Below, in pieces: positions 16,349 to 25,777 of a stretch of 64,000 bases of DNA (positions within the stretch are counted from its first letter, which is position 1; the number at the start of each line of letters is the position of its first letter). The translations under genes were made by a program, and so were the position numbers. The DNA is from Shewanella psychromarinicola (GTDB lineage Bacteria; Pseudomonadota; Gammaproteobacteria; Enterobacterales; Shewanellaceae), in the NCBI RefSeq assembly GCF_003855155.1, contig NZ_CP034073.1, forward strand, positions 1,674,001 to 1,738,000, in the 5' to 3' direction. A model generated the notes under the pieces. That model worked only from the letters and a program-made list of their open reading frames with translations, searched no databases and was not told where the DNA came from.

Positions 16349-18283
16349 TTATTCTTCACTGCTCAAAATAAAATTGCTAATCGCTTTTGAGATCAGGTCT
16401 TTCTTCATCGTAGTGCGTGCGAGAGGCTGGTTAAACCAAAAGCTCATTGGTTGGTCAAAGCCGATACCGTGCATATAATTGTAGAGCGCCTTACGCAGTC
16501 CTTCGCCCAGCATGTCATGATCGGTGCCGGTTGGGTCGGTGAAATCCACATCGTTTTCAGCGAATAAGATCTCTGGGCGTTCAGCAAGGGTGATACCAAA
16601 CTGCTCTGGGTTCAAGCCAATAGGGCTGTGGATGGTGGCCACAAAACGATGCCAGTAGGCGGACTGGAAACAGCCTTGCTGCATCAATTGGCGCACCATT
16701 TCCAGCGAATCGATAGTCTCTTGTTCGGTTTGTGTTGGAAAGCCATACATTAAATAGGCATGCACCAAGATACCGGCATCACTAAAGGCTTTGGTGACAT
16801 GGGCGACGCGCTCAACACTCACGCCTTTTTTCATTAGTTTCAATAGTCTGTCTGAAGCCACTTCAAGGCCGCCACTGACTGCGATACAACCCGAGTCTGC
16901 CAGTAACTGGCAACGCGCTGGGCTAAACGTTCTTTCAAAGCGGATATTACCCCACCAGCTGATCACTACGTTGCGTTCAATGAGGCGTTTTGCAAACGCA
17001 AATAAGGTTTTTGGCGGTAGGGCTTCATCGACAAAATGGAAACCTGTTTGTCCGGTTTCTTCAATAAGCGCTTCGATGCGGTCCACCAGAATATCCGCGC
17101 CAGCAGTATCGTAGCGGTCGATGTAGTCCAAACTGACATCACAAAAGCTGCATTTACGCCAGTAACAGCCATGGGCTATGGTGAGTTTATTCCAGCGGCC
17201 ATCACTCCAAATACGGTGCATAGGATTGAGCATTTCACATAAAGACAGGTATTCGCCCAATGGCAAGCCATCGTAAATGGGCGCGCCAACGTCGACCTGT
17301 GGAATGTCGTGTAGCAGTTCGTTTTGATTTAAGTGGACGTAGGCTTGACCATTTTCATCTTCTGCGAGGAAATAGGTTCGCACTAACTCGTCTATCTCGC
17401 GTTTGCCTTCAAAGTATTCCAGCAGGGTGATAAGTGGGCGTTCGCCGTCGTCAAGACAGATAAAGTCGACAAACTCAAATACGCGAGGGTCTTTGAGTGC
17501 GCGCAGCTCAGTATTGACAAAACCACCGCCCATGACGATGGGAAGCTCAGGATTGATGGCTTTACAGGTTTGCGCAATACGCAAAGCGCCGAGCATGTTA
17601 CCGGGAAAAGGCACGGTTAACGCGACCACGCTAGGCTGAGTTTCTTCTAGATACTGCTCGACCAACTGTTCCAAAATTTCCGAGCTGAAACTAGGGTCTC
17701 CCATCAAGGTGTCGTAGAGGTTGTCAAAGCTTGGGTTGGCCGACGCTAATTTTTCGCCATAGCGGCTGACTTCAAAGTAGGGATCAACCCCCTGAGTAAT
17801 CACGTTCGACAGATCATTAATAAACAGGGTGGCGAGATATTTGGCTTTATCTTGTACGCCTAAATTGCCAAAGGCCGCTTGCAACACATCGCCAGATATT
17901 TCTTCCATCTGGGCTATAGTGTCAAATGCTGGGCCTTCTGGTAAAAAACGCCGTGAGTTAATCCGCATTGCTAGGCTTGGATCTTTACCCTGCAAAAAGC
18001 GAATGGCAGGCTCAACGGCTAGATGGTAACGATCGTATTCGGCTAGAAAATTAAAGATCACATCAGGTAGTTCATTGTCTTCAAAATGCTCGAAGTTTTC
18101 TTCCACATGCTGACGGATAATCTCCAGCGCAGGCGCCGTAATCATCTCAAGGAAAAGCTCAATAGCAGGATCTCGCTGAACCGCCTCATAGCCTCGCGAG
18201 CGTAAAAAACCAGTCAAATACGCTGTTGCCGGATACGGCGTATTCAGCTGGGTCATAGGTGGAGTCATTAGAAGAACGGTCAT
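16349..18283 (-). CDS. B12-binding-domain radical SAM protein
   Basis: 644 residues. The N-terminal half begins MTVLLMTPPMTQLNTPYPA and contains VVALTVPFPGNML and LPIVMGGGFVNTEL, the Rossmann-like cobalamin-binding domain. The radical SAM part carries GCYWRKCSFCDVS (Cys at about 373, 378, 381), a cluster motif with CX4CX2C spacing. The segments VDEALPP, WWGNIRFE, SGGLEVASDRLL and LMYGFPTQT are typical of the TIM-barrel core. The enzyme should make a 5'-deoxyadenosyl radical; substrate unknown. It is monocistronic, 316 bases from the next minus-strand gene upstream. Confidence 0.9.
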   Translation of the reverse strand: MTVLLMTPPMTQLNTPYPATAYLTGFLRSRGYEAVQRDPAIELFLEMITAPALEIIRQHVEENFEHFEDNELPDVIFNFLAEYDRYHLAVEPAIRFLQGKDPSLAMRINSRRFLPEGPAFDTIAQMEEISGDVLQAAFGNLGVQDKAKYLATLFINDLSNVITQGVDPYFEVSRYGEKLASANPSFDNLYDTLMGDPSFSSEILEQLVEQYLEETQPSVVALTVPFPGNMLGALRIAQTCKAINPELPIVMGGGFVNTELRALKDPRVFEFVDFICLDDGERPLITLLEYFEGKREIDELVRTYFLAEDENGQAYVHLNQNELLHDIPQVDVGAPIYDGLPLGEYLSLCEMLNPMHRIWSDGRWNKLTIAHGCYWRKCSFCDVSLDYIDRYDTAGADILVDRIEALIEETGQTGFHFVDEALPPKTLFAFAKRLIERNVVISWWGNIRFERTFSPARCQLLADSGCIAVSGGLEVASDRLLKLMKKGVSVERVAHVTKAFSDAGILVHAYLMYGFPTQTEQETIDSLEMVRQLMQQGCFQSAYWHRFVATIHSPIGLNPEQFGITLAERPEILFAENDVDFTDPTGTDHDMLGEGLRKALYNYMHGIGFDQPMSFWFNQPLARTTMKKDLISKAISNFILSSEE

Positions 18284-18599
18284 AACCTGCCTTTAAATAG
18301 TAAAACCTGAATGCTTATTGCGAAACAGAATAATGGCAGCAAATGCCGCTGCCATAAAATAATAATGAATTCTAACAAATGACCTGTAAAAAATCCCAGT
18401 AGATTAGAAAATGGTTGATTGATCACCGGTTGATTGCGCCGTCTGGATTGATCATATGCTTCGCCATTTGAGGCGGAATAGTCGTCAGTGTCGACTTTAT
18501 GCTTTTTTAACAGTGCGATCAGGACTGCGAGGCACGCTGATTAAGCGGTCGAGTAAGTCGAGTCAGATGGACTGAATTTTCATCTGACCCTGCTAATGC
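18284..18599. other. Intergenic region, 316 bases
   Basis: Lies upstream of the radical SAM gene and downstream of mtgA. It presumably holds the radical SAM promoter. I see no gene, repeat copy or strong terminator; TCGACTTTATGCTTTTTTAAC is a weak T-rich stretch only. Confidence 0.5.
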
Positions 18600-19277
18600 T
18601 TAATTAAGGATGGGCGCTAGATAACCAGTGCCAAGTTGTTGCATTTGCTGTTCAACCCAGACTACTCTCTGGCGAAAATAAGGGCTTAAATTACGAGGAT
18701 CGCGATTGCGAGGGCTGGGCAATAGCACGGCTAGGCGCGCGGCTTCATTACGGGTTAGATAGCGAGCCGATTTATTAAAATAATGCTGGCTAGCCGCTTC
18801 TACGCCGTAAATCCCTTTACCAAACTCTGCCACGTTGACATACACTTCTAAGATACGTCTTTTGCCCCAAATCGCTTCAAGGCTGACGGCCAACATGGCT
18901 TCCAGACCTTTACGAACAAAGCTTTGCCCCGGCCATAGTAAGAGGTTTTTTGCGGTTTGTTGGCTGATGGTGCTGGCACCACGAAGACCTTCACCGTCGT
19001 CGTACTGGTTAAGGGCTTTACTGATGGCGGCAAAATCGACACCGAAATGCTCTGGAAACAGCTGATCTTCTGAGGCAACCATGGCTAGCGGTATCTGCGA
19101 CGGCAACTCATCAATACTTATCCAGTGTTGGGTAACCGGATAAGGGCTTTGCAGCATAAATGACGTAGTCGGTGGCGCCACAAATCGAAACACCAGTAAC
19201 AATAGCGCCAGTAATAGCAACAACCGCCACATAACAAACCATGTCCAACCCAAAAAACCTCGTTTACGATTTGCCAT
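18600..19277 (-). CDS. mtgA: Monofunctional biosynthetic peptidoglycan transglycosylase
   Basis: 225 residues: a cytoplasmic N-terminus, one membrane anchor (about 10-32) and a GT51 domain. Family motifs are present in order: ASEDQLFPEHFGVD (catalytic Glu in SEDQ), RGASTISQQTAKNLLLW, RKGLEAMLAVSLEAIWGKRRILEVYVN and FGKGIYGVEAAS.HYF. Length fits MtgA (about 225-245), and there is no transpeptidase domain. It polymerises lipid II into glycan strands on the periplasmic face of the inner membrane. It is monocistronic. Confidence 0.96.
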   Translation of the reverse strand: MANRKRGFLGWTWFVMWRLLLLLALLLLVFRFVAPPTTSFMLQSPYPVTQHWISIDELPSQIPLAMVASEDQLFPEHFGVDFAAISKALNQYDDGEGLRGASTISQQTAKNLLLWPGQSFVRKGLEAMLAVSLEAIWGKRRILEVYVNVAEFGKGIYGVEAASQHYFNKSARYLTRNEAARLAVLLPSPRNRDPRNLSPYFRQRVVWVEQQMQQLGTGYLAPILN

Positions 19278-19427
19278 TCACTGCCTCTGGTTATGTCAGC
19301 CTTTGAGGCTTTGTCGTCTTCGATGTGCAAGAGTATAGGATATTGAGCATCAAGACCAAACGCTAATAAACGTCGTTCAAACTTTATTTCTCAAGGGAAG
19401 TTTACCTCATATCGGTATACAGATTCA

Positions 19428-19709
19428 TTAAGCCGCAATAATGCCTAAGGTGGTCACAATGTGATACTCATTTTTCAACGCGTTAGGGTTATCATTAAGG
19501 GTTAAGTTGATTACAGTCATGCCCCCCAGGTTTGGCGATTATTTTAAATGGGCAATCCTGCGGTTATCACTTGCTCATTATTAAACGTTAATGGCGTTAA
19601 TCTCGGCAAGTTTGCCACTATCTATATTGGCCATATGATTACTACTTCAGGTTAAGTTAACCAACAATAAGCTGCTCAACAGTAATCCATAGCGATAAAA
19701 TCTTTTCAT
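19428..19709 (-). pseudogene. Decayed paralogue of the CX4R phosphatase-like gene
   Basis: Read on the minus strand from the ATG at 19709, a signal-like start (MKRFYRYGLLLSSLLLVNL) is followed by fragments matching the intact protein at 14114-14752: MANIDSGKLAEI, FNNEQVITAGLP, VINLTLNDNPNALKNE and IVTTLGI. They are interrupted by stops (after VNLT, after NAINV and after AGLPI) and at least one frameshift. The catalytic Cys-Arg half is absent, so the copy is truncated as well as disrupted. It ends near a TAA at 19428-19430. Confidence 0.88.
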
Positions 19710-19718
19710 ATAAGTTCC

Positions 19719-20360
19719 TCAACAAGGTTTGATATTTGACAAGATAGTGCGGATGTCTGCCAAGCTGGTTTGCCATTGATGATAATCAAGCCTAATAGAA
19801 TAGGCGTTGTTATCGACCATCAATACCAATGATGGAAACCCTTGAATAGGAAGTTGACCAGCAAGGTTAATTTCTTGCAACAGTTGTTTGTCTATGTCAT
19901 TAGCGGTTAATTGTTCAACGAAAGGTGCTTCAGGGATGCCAACTTGAATCGCGATAGCCACTAAAGTATCGAGATCCGATGGGTTTTTCGCATTCAAGTA
20001 ATACGCCTGTTGAATCGCATTAATCATTTGTTTTTCAAGCCCATATTGACGAGCAATGATACTGGCTCGACATGCTGGATAAGTCGATCGCCTGGGTTGG
20101 CAGAGATGCCAAAAGTCATGATTAAATTTAGTGCCCAGTTGTTGAGTAATTTTTTGCCACGTTTGTTGTAACATTTGCTGCATGGGTCGTGGCATTGGGA
20201 GATCTGAATCTGGCGCCAACCCCCCGACCAAGTATTTGATGGTTAACTGTTGGCCCAATTGCTGCTGCAGTTGAGCTTGCAGCGTGTCCCATGTGGGGCG
20301 ATATCCCCAACACCAACTGCACATAGGGTCGTGAACATAATAGAGTGTTGTGTTAGGCAT
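19719..20360 (-). CDS. DsbA-family thioredoxin-fold protein
   Basis: 213 residues with no signal peptide, so probably cytoplasmic. The active site DPMCSWCWGY has Cys14 and Cys17 in a CXXC, followed by helical insertion-domain segments, a CRAS segment and the cis-Pro loop QGFPSLVLMV near residue 175. It resembles the DsbA-like/FrnE-type oxidoreductase family used for thiol-disulfide or 2-hydroxychromene-type chemistry. The precise activity cannot be assigned. Its stop lies 10 bases from the start of the decayed phosphatase paralogue, on the same strand. Confidence 0.85.
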   Translation of the reverse strand: MPNTTLYYVHDPMCSWCWGYRPTWDTLQAQLQQQLGQQLTIKYLVGGLAPDSDLPMPRPMQQMLQQTWQKITQQLGTKFNHDFWHLCQPRRSTYPACRASIIARQYGLEKQMINAIQQAYYLNAKNPSDLDTLVAIAIQVGIPEAPFVEQLTANDIDKQLLQEINLAGQLPIQGFPSLVLMVDNNAYSIRLDYHQWQTSLADIRTILSNIKPC

Positions 20361-20538
20361 TATGGACCTCGTTGTTAAGCGTTAAAACGCTACTGCTGTT
20401 ATTCGTTTTATCTATTTAGGGTTATTATTGTCATATTAATTCTATATTTTAGTCATATTCATTGCGTAAGCTGGTGGCGATAATGAGTCAATCAACCCTG
20501 CATTACAACAGGCATGCATGACAATATGGAGCAAAAAG

Positions 20539-21816
20539 ATGACAAGGAAAAACAGTGTCACACTGGGTATTATTTCGATTTTGACCAGTATGTTATGGGT
20601 CTCAGGCTGTAACAGTAACGATAATAATACCAGCGTAGCAACAGAATTGAATAAAAGTGTCAGCGCTCAAGTGGGCCCTAGACCGCTATTTTTAGTCGGT
20701 CAAATGCAAGACAGTGAGTTAAAAGATCAATTAGCGCAATGTGCTTCAAATTCATTTTACCGGACTGATTTCTCGATTGGCCACCGTGGTGCATCGATGC
20801 AATTCCCTGAACACACCAAAGAAGCCTATCAAGCAGCCATCGATTCCGGTGCTGGTATTGTTGAATGTGATGTGACCTTTACCGCAGATAAAGCGCTCGT
20901 GTGTCGTCATTCACAGTGTGATTTAGCCACTACCACCAATATTCTGTCCATTCCAGCCCTAGCCAATAAATGTTCAGTGCCATTTTTACCCGCCGATGCT
21001 GTTAACGGTGTCAGCGCTACGGCGACTTGTTGTACTAGCGATATCAGTTTAGCTGAATTTAACACCTTAAAAGGCAAAATGGACGGCTTTAACCCCAATG
21101 CCACCACAGTCGAAGAGTTTATGGACGGCACGCCAAATTGGCGCACCGATTTATATGCCGGTAATGGCACTTTAATGACTCATGCTGAAAGTATTGCCTT
21201 ATTCAAAGCTGCTGGAGTAAAGATGACTCCAGAGCTTAAGTCGGCTAGTGTCAGCATGCCCTATGATGGCTTTACCCAACAAGATTACGCTCAGAAAATG
21301 CTAGATGAATATGCCGCAGCAGGTGTTGATGCATCGCAAGTATTTCCGCAGTCGTTTAATTTAGACGATATAAAATATTGGATAGCCAATGCGCCTGAAT
21401 TTGCCGATCAAGCGGTATACCTCGATGGCCGTGACGAGCAGGCTGGATTTGACCCGCAAAATAGCGCGACTTGGTCACCGAGTATGGATACCTTGGCCGC
21501 TGATGGCGTAAAAATTATCGCGCCACCGTTATGGATGTTAGTCACTTTAGATAATAACAAGGCCATCGTACCTTCTGAATATGCTAAAGCGGCTAATGCA
21601 GCTGGCTTAAAAATTATTGCATGGTCACTTGAGCGTTCAGGCCCACTGAGCCAAGGTGGTGGCGGTTGGTACTATCAAAGTATTGCCGACGTGGTTGATA
21701 ACGAAGGTGACACTTTTGAGCTGTTAGATGTACTGGCAAAAGATGTTGGCGTAATCGGTGTGTTTTCCGACTGGCCCGCTACCGTGACCTATTATGCTAA
21801 CTGCATGGATATGTAA
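20539..21816 (+). CDS. Glycerophosphodiester phosphodiesterase, lipoprotein form
   Basis: 425 residues from the ATG at 20539, preferred over the ATG at 20518 because GGAG lies seven bases upstream and the product begins with a lipoprotein signal ending in VSGC. The GDPD signature is clear: IGHRGASMQFPEHTKEAY, VECDVTFTADKALVCRHS (catalytic His/Glu/Asp), then TPELKS and VGVIGVFSDWPATV at the end. The family hydrolyses glycerophosphodiesters to glycerol-3-phosphate plus an alcohol. Cys-rich inserts (NKCSVPF, ATCCTSDIS) suggest disulfides outside the cytoplasm. It is monocistronic with its own terminator. Confidence 0.92.
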   Translation: MTRKNSVTLGIISILTSMLWVSGCNSNDNNTSVATELNKSVSAQVGPRPLFLVGQMQDSELKDQLAQCASNSFYRTDFSIGHRGASMQFPEHTKEAYQAAIDSGAGIVECDVTFTADKALVCRHSQCDLATTTNILSIPALANKCSVPFLPADAVNGVSATATCCTSDISLAEFNTLKGKMDGFNPNATTVEEFMDGTPNWRTDLYAGNGTLMTHAESIALFKAAGVKMTPELKSASVSMPYDGFTQQDYAQKMLDEYAAAGVDASQVFPQSFNLDDIKYWIANAPEFADQAVYLDGRDEQAGFDPQNSATWSPSMDTLAADGVKIIAPPLWMLVTLDNNKAIVPSEYAKAANAAGLKIIAWSLERSGPLSQGGGGWYYQSIADVVDNEGDTFELLDVLAKDVGVIGVFSDWPATVTYYANCMDM

Positions 21817-21870
21817 CGATTAACAGTATTATTGTCCCTTATTTAGCTGGGATAAACTGAACTTATCAAG

Positions 21871-21900
21871 AAGGTGCTGACATTGTTGGCACCTTTTTTT
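21871..21900 (+). terminator. Rho-independent terminator after the GDPD gene
   Basis: AAGGTGC(TGAC) pairs with (GTTG)GCACCTT around a short loop and is followed by a T-run. Confidence 0.85.
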
Positions 21901-22148
21901 ATTCTATTCACTATACTCGTTGTGATAGAAGACTAATTGCTCACGGCTCAACCAAGCTTCGAGCGAGTGGGCGATGATAAACGCTAATGTCACTTGTTGA
22001 TGTATTATCGAAGCGACCGAAATAGTGACATAAATGAGGTTTATAGCGATGTGGCTAGCCTTTAGTCTATATAGCTCGCAGAGGATGTCAGTGGTAGTGT
22101 TATAGCACAACAAGACCTATAACCATATATAAAATAAGGATATTTAGG

Positions 22149-23102
22149 ATGAAGTTAACCAAACGTTTTTGCATGATTGGCGCGGCAGCCGCGCTGTCTA
22201 TTAGTACGGCTGTTATGGCGGCACCGACATTTATTAATATTCTTACTGGCGGCACCAGTGGTGTGTATTATCCTATCGGTGTTGCTCTTTCACAACTGTA
22301 TAGTAATGGTATTGAAGGCTCTAAAACCTCTGTTCAAGCGACTAAAGCGTCTGTTGAAAACCTTAATTTATTACAAGCTGGACGTGGCGAATTAGCACTT
22401 GCGTTAGGTGATTCGGTATCGGCTGCATGGGCGGGTGATGCTGAAGCAGGTTTTAAGACACCGTTGAACAAATTACGTGTCATTGCCGCAACATATCCTA
22501 ATTTTATCCAAATTGTCGCCAATAAAGATGCAGGGATTAATAGCCTTGCCGATTTAAAAGGCAAACGTATTTCTGTGGGGGCGCCTAAATCTGGTACTGA
22601 GCTAAACGCTCGCGCTATTTTTAGTGCTGCAGGCTTAAGCTATGACGATATGGGGAAAGTGGAATTTCTGCCTTATGCCGAATCAGTTGAGCTAATTAAA
22701 AACCGTCAATTGGATGCGACCTTACAATCGTCTGGCCTAGGTATGGCGGCCATTCGTGATTTAGCCGCCACCATGGCGATTAACTTTGTCGAGATCCCCG
22801 CAGATATCGTGGCTAAAATTAATAATCCCGCTTATCAAGTAGGGGTGATTACTGCCAATACCTATGAAGGTCAAACTACCGATATTAGTACGGTGTCGAT
22901 TCAGAATTTATTGGTAAGCCATAGTAAGGTCTCTGATGAAATCGCCTATCAAATGACTAAACTTATGTTTGAAAACTTGGATCGTTTAGGTACGGCACAC
23001 TCTGCCGCTAAGGCTATCAGTTTAGACACAGCGACCAAAAATCTGCCTATTCCAATGCATCCAGGTGCAGAGCGTTACTACAAAGAGGTGAATGCATTGT
23101 AA
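22149..23102 (+). CDS. TAXI-family TRAP transporter substrate-binding protein
   Basis: 317 residues with a Sec signal peptide (MKLTKRF...STAVMA, about 1-24). The mature protein starts with the typical TAXI segment FINILTGGTSGVYYPIGVALSQL, followed by ELALALGDS, LADLKGKRISVGAPKSGTELNARAI and LDATLQSSGLG. It captures a periplasmic ligand, often a dicarboxylate or amino acid such as glutamate in studied TAXI systems, for the permease encoded next. AAGGA lies upstream of the ATG. It is the first gene of a three-gene operon with the fused permease and the DUF1850 gene. Confidence 0.95.
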   Translation: MKLTKRFCMIGAAAALSISTAVMAAPTFINILTGGTSGVYYPIGVALSQLYSNGIEGSKTSVQATKASVENLNLLQAGRGELALALGDSVSAAWAGDAEAGFKTPLNKLRVIAATYPNFIQIVANKDAGINSLADLKGKRISVGAPKSGTELNARAIFSAAGLSYDDMGKVEFLPYAESVELIKNRQLDATLQSSGLGMAAIRDLAATMAINFVEIPADIVAKINNPAYQVGVITANTYEGQTTDISTVSIQNLLVSHSKVSDEIAYQMTKLMFENLDRLGTAHSAAKAISLDTATKNLPIPMHPGAERYYKEVNAL

Positions 23103-23205
23103 TCTCATTTTTACTTTGCGAGCGCTTGCTTAACCTAAGCAAGCGCTTATGTGTTTTTGTCTTTCGGCATACCATTTTTAGCTGTAGTAAGGGTAGAGGT
23201 ATACC

Positions 23206-25263
23206 ATGAGCGAGCCATCCAATAACCAGACTATTATGTCGCAACAAGGCTTAAGTGCTGATACCCGAGATTGGCCAAAAGCCCTATTTTTCGTGGCACT
23301 CATTTTTTCTATTTTCCAAATTACCACCGCAGCATTTCATCCTGTTTCAACCCAAGTGTTACGCGCTGTGCACGTGGGTTTTTTATTATTAGTGGTATTT
23401 ATTAGCTATCCAGGTATCGGCAAAAGCCAGCCATGGCAACCCTTAGCCTGGATACTCGGCTTAGCGGGTATGGCTACCGCGGCTTATCAATGGGTATTTG
23501 AAGCTGACTTAATTCAACGTTCCGGTGACTTAACCCAAAATGACATGATTATTGGTGTGGTATTAGTCGCTCTAGTGTTTGAAGCGGCAAGGCGAGTGAT
23601 GGGCATTGCCCTGCCGATCATTTGTGGTTTATTTCTGGCTTATGGTTTGTTTGGTGAGTATTTGCCCGGAGAACTGATGCACAGAGGGTATGGTTTTGAT
23701 CAAATTATTAACCAGTTAGCCTTTGGCACAGAAGGCTTATATGGCACGCCAACCTATGTATCAGCGACGTATATTTTCTTGTTTATTCTGTTTGGGGCCT
23801 TTTTAGAGCAAGCTGGGATGATCCGCTTATTTACCGATTTTGCCATGGGATTATTTGGCCATAAAGTCGGTGGACCCGCAAAAGTATCTGTGGTGTCATC
23901 GGCACTAATGGGCACCATTACTGGATCCGGTGTGGCTAATGTGGTGACCACTGGCCAGTTTACGATTCCGTTAATGAAGCGTTTTGGTTATCGATCTGCT
24001 TTTGCGGGCGGGGTTGAGGCCACGTCCAGTATGGGCAGCCAAATTATGCCGCCGATTATGGGCGCAGTAGCCTTTATTATGGCTGAAACCATTAACGTGC
24101 AATTTATTGAAATTGCAAAAGCAGCGATGATCCCCGCTGTACTGTATTTTTGCTCGGTGTTCTGGATGGTGCATTTAGAAGCTAAACGCGCCAATTTATC
24201 GGGCTTACCCAAAGATCAGTGTCCTGATCCGTGGGCAGCGATTAAGCTACGTTGGTACTTACTCATCCCGTTATTTATTTTGATTGGCTTGTTGTTCTCT
24301 GGTCGCACGCCACTGTTTTCTGGGATGGTGGGGTTAGCACTGACTGCTATTGTGATTTTAGGTTCGGCCATTATTCTCAATCTATCATCAGCTGCGATGC
24401 GGTTTGTTTTTTGGATAGCGCTAGGGGTGTTATGTGCTGGTTTCTTTCAATTAGGCATCGGGGTGATGTTTGGGGTTATTGCGCTGCTGGTGGTTATTTG
24501 TTGGTTTGTTAAAGGCGGTAAAGAAACCCTTCAACTGTGCTTACATGCCTTGGTAGAAGGTGCTCGTCATGCAGTACCCGTTGGAATAGCGTGTGCATTG
24601 GTTGGAGTGATTATTGGCATTGTGTCACTTACGGGTATTGCCTCTACCTTTGCCGGTTATATTTTGGCGGTTGGCCAAGATAACCTGTTTTTATCGTTAA
24701 TACTGACCATGGTAACGTGTCTCATTTTAGGCATGGGGATCCCAACTATTCCTAACTACATTATTACCAGCTCAATTGCTGCGCCAGCGTTACTGGATTT
24801 AGGCGTGCCGTTAATTGTGTCGCATATGTTTGTGTTTTACTTTGGCATCATGGCAGACCTTACCCCGCCGGTTGCGCTAGCGTGTTTTGCGGCAGCGCCA
24901 ATAGCGAAAGAGAAAGGCTTAAAAATCAGCTTGTGGGCTATTCGTATTGCTATCGCTGGGTTTATTATTCCCTTTATGGCGGTATACGAACCAGCGTTAA
25001 TGCTCCAAAGTGGTGGCGTGTTGGATACCCTTTTTGTGGTGCTTAAAGCGACGGTTGCAATTGGGATTTGGGGAATTATCTTTACTGGGTATTTATTCCA
25101 AAACCTTTATTGGTGGGAGCGTATTTTAGGCTTTATTGCCGGTGGTTGTTTAATTATGGCGACGCCATTAAGTGATGAGTTAGGTTTTGGTTTGGCACTG
25201 GCGTTTATGTTACAGCACCTGTGGCGTGCACGTAAGTTACAACGTTTAGCACAGGACAAATAA
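23206..25263 (+). CDS. TRAP transporter fused small/large permease (DctQM type)
   Basis: 685 residues and highly hydrophobic. An N-terminal block of about four helices (small-subunit-like, about 25-150) is fused to a 12-helix large subunit containing GHKVGGPAKVSVVSSALMGTITGSGVANV, ATSSMGSQIMPPIMGAVAF, GMGIPTIPNYIITSS and FYFGIMADLTPPVALA. It uses an ion gradient for uptake with the TAXI binding protein upstream. Fusion is the rule for TAXI-TRAP systems. The stop overlaps the next ATG by one base (TAATG). Confidence 0.95.
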   Translation: MSEPSNNQTIMSQQGLSADTRDWPKALFFVALIFSIFQITTAAFHPVSTQVLRAVHVGFLLLVVFISYPGIGKSQPWQPLAWILGLAGMATAAYQWVFEADLIQRSGDLTQNDMIIGVVLVALVFEAARRVMGIALPIICGLFLAYGLFGEYLPGELMHRGYGFDQIINQLAFGTEGLYGTPTYVSATYIFLFILFGAFLEQAGMIRLFTDFAMGLFGHKVGGPAKVSVVSSALMGTITGSGVANVVTTGQFTIPLMKRFGYRSAFAGGVEATSSMGSQIMPPIMGAVAFIMAETINVQFIEIAKAAMIPAVLYFCSVFWMVHLEAKRANLSGLPKDQCPDPWAAIKLRWYLLIPLFILIGLLFSGRTPLFSGMVGLALTAIVILGSAIILNLSSAAMRFVFWIALGVLCAGFFQLGIGVMFGVIALLVVICWFVKGGKETLQLCLHALVEGARHAVPVGIACALVGVIIGIVSLTGIASTFAGYILAVGQDNLFLSLILTMVTCLILGMGIPTIPNYIITSSIAAPALLDLGVPLIVSHMFVFYFGIMADLTPPVALACFAAAPIAKEKGLKISLWAIRIAIAGFIIPFMAVYEPALMLQSGGVLDTLFVVLKATVAIGIWGIIFTGYLFQNLYWWERILGFIAGGCLIMATPLSDELGFGLALAFMLQHLWRARKLQRLAQDK

Positions 25264-25664
25264 TGCTAGGATTATGTTTAGGCCTAGCGGGCACAATATG
25301 GGCTCAAGTACCTGCTGAGAAAATGACTTTATCGTGGACCCACACGATTGAAAAAATTCGTTGGGCAGAAGATTATCGCTTGCAGCCTGACGGGTTTATC
25401 TTAGAGCAAGCAAGGGTAAAAGGCAGTGGTGCAGGGATGGAGATACCGTTGGATGCCGTGTTAAACAATGGCAGCTGGCATTACACCCCCCATTTACCTA
25501 TCTTGCCGATGCTAAAACTTGGTCGTACCCCAGAAGCAGGTGATTACCAGCTGTGTGTTTCATCTGCTCAGCGCGAGCAACAATGTCACCCAATGAGTTT
25601 TTGGGTCGGAGAGCCGACAGTTGAACAGCCATTGATAGAGTTATGGGGTTGCGATATAGGGTAG
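25263..25664 (+). CDS. DUF1850 protein of the TAXI-TRAP operon
   Basis: 133 residues beginning with a signal-like hydrophobic segment (MLGLCLGLAGTIWAQ), then MTLSWTHTIEKIRWAEDYRL, GSGAGMEIP and a C-terminal Cys-containing region. The W-x-H-S/T-I-E-K.W.EDY pattern and its place directly after a TAXI-TRAP permease match DUF1850. Translation is probably coupled through the one-base overlap. The role is unknown; an exported accessory to the transporter is the simplest idea. A terminator lies about 60 bases downstream. Confidence 0.85.
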   Translation: MLGLCLGLAGTIWAQVPAEKMTLSWTHTIEKIRWAEDYRLQPDGFILEQARVKGSGAGMEIPLDAVLNNGSWHYTPHLPILPMLKLGRTPEAGDYQLCVSSAQREQQCHPMSFWVGEPTVEQPLIELWGCDIG

Positions 25665-25721
25665 TGACATTGTGACGTCAGTTCGCATAATGCATCATGT
25701 TGTTTGCCTCGTTTTAGACAT

Positions 25722-25753
25722 AAAAAAAGCTGAATCAAGGATCCAGCTTTTTC
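25722..25753. terminator. Bidirectional terminator
   Basis: AAAAAGCTG / CAGCTTTTT stem with A- and T-runs on either side, between the convergent DUF1850 gene and ppaC. Confidence 0.85.
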
Positions 25754-25777
25754 TTTATGAAGCGTTTTGACAAAGAC

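Noticed and set aside
21904..22113. Minus-strand frame of 69 codons upstream of the TAXI gene
   Set aside because: No recognisable motif or ribosome site, and it occupies the promoter region of the TRAP operon.
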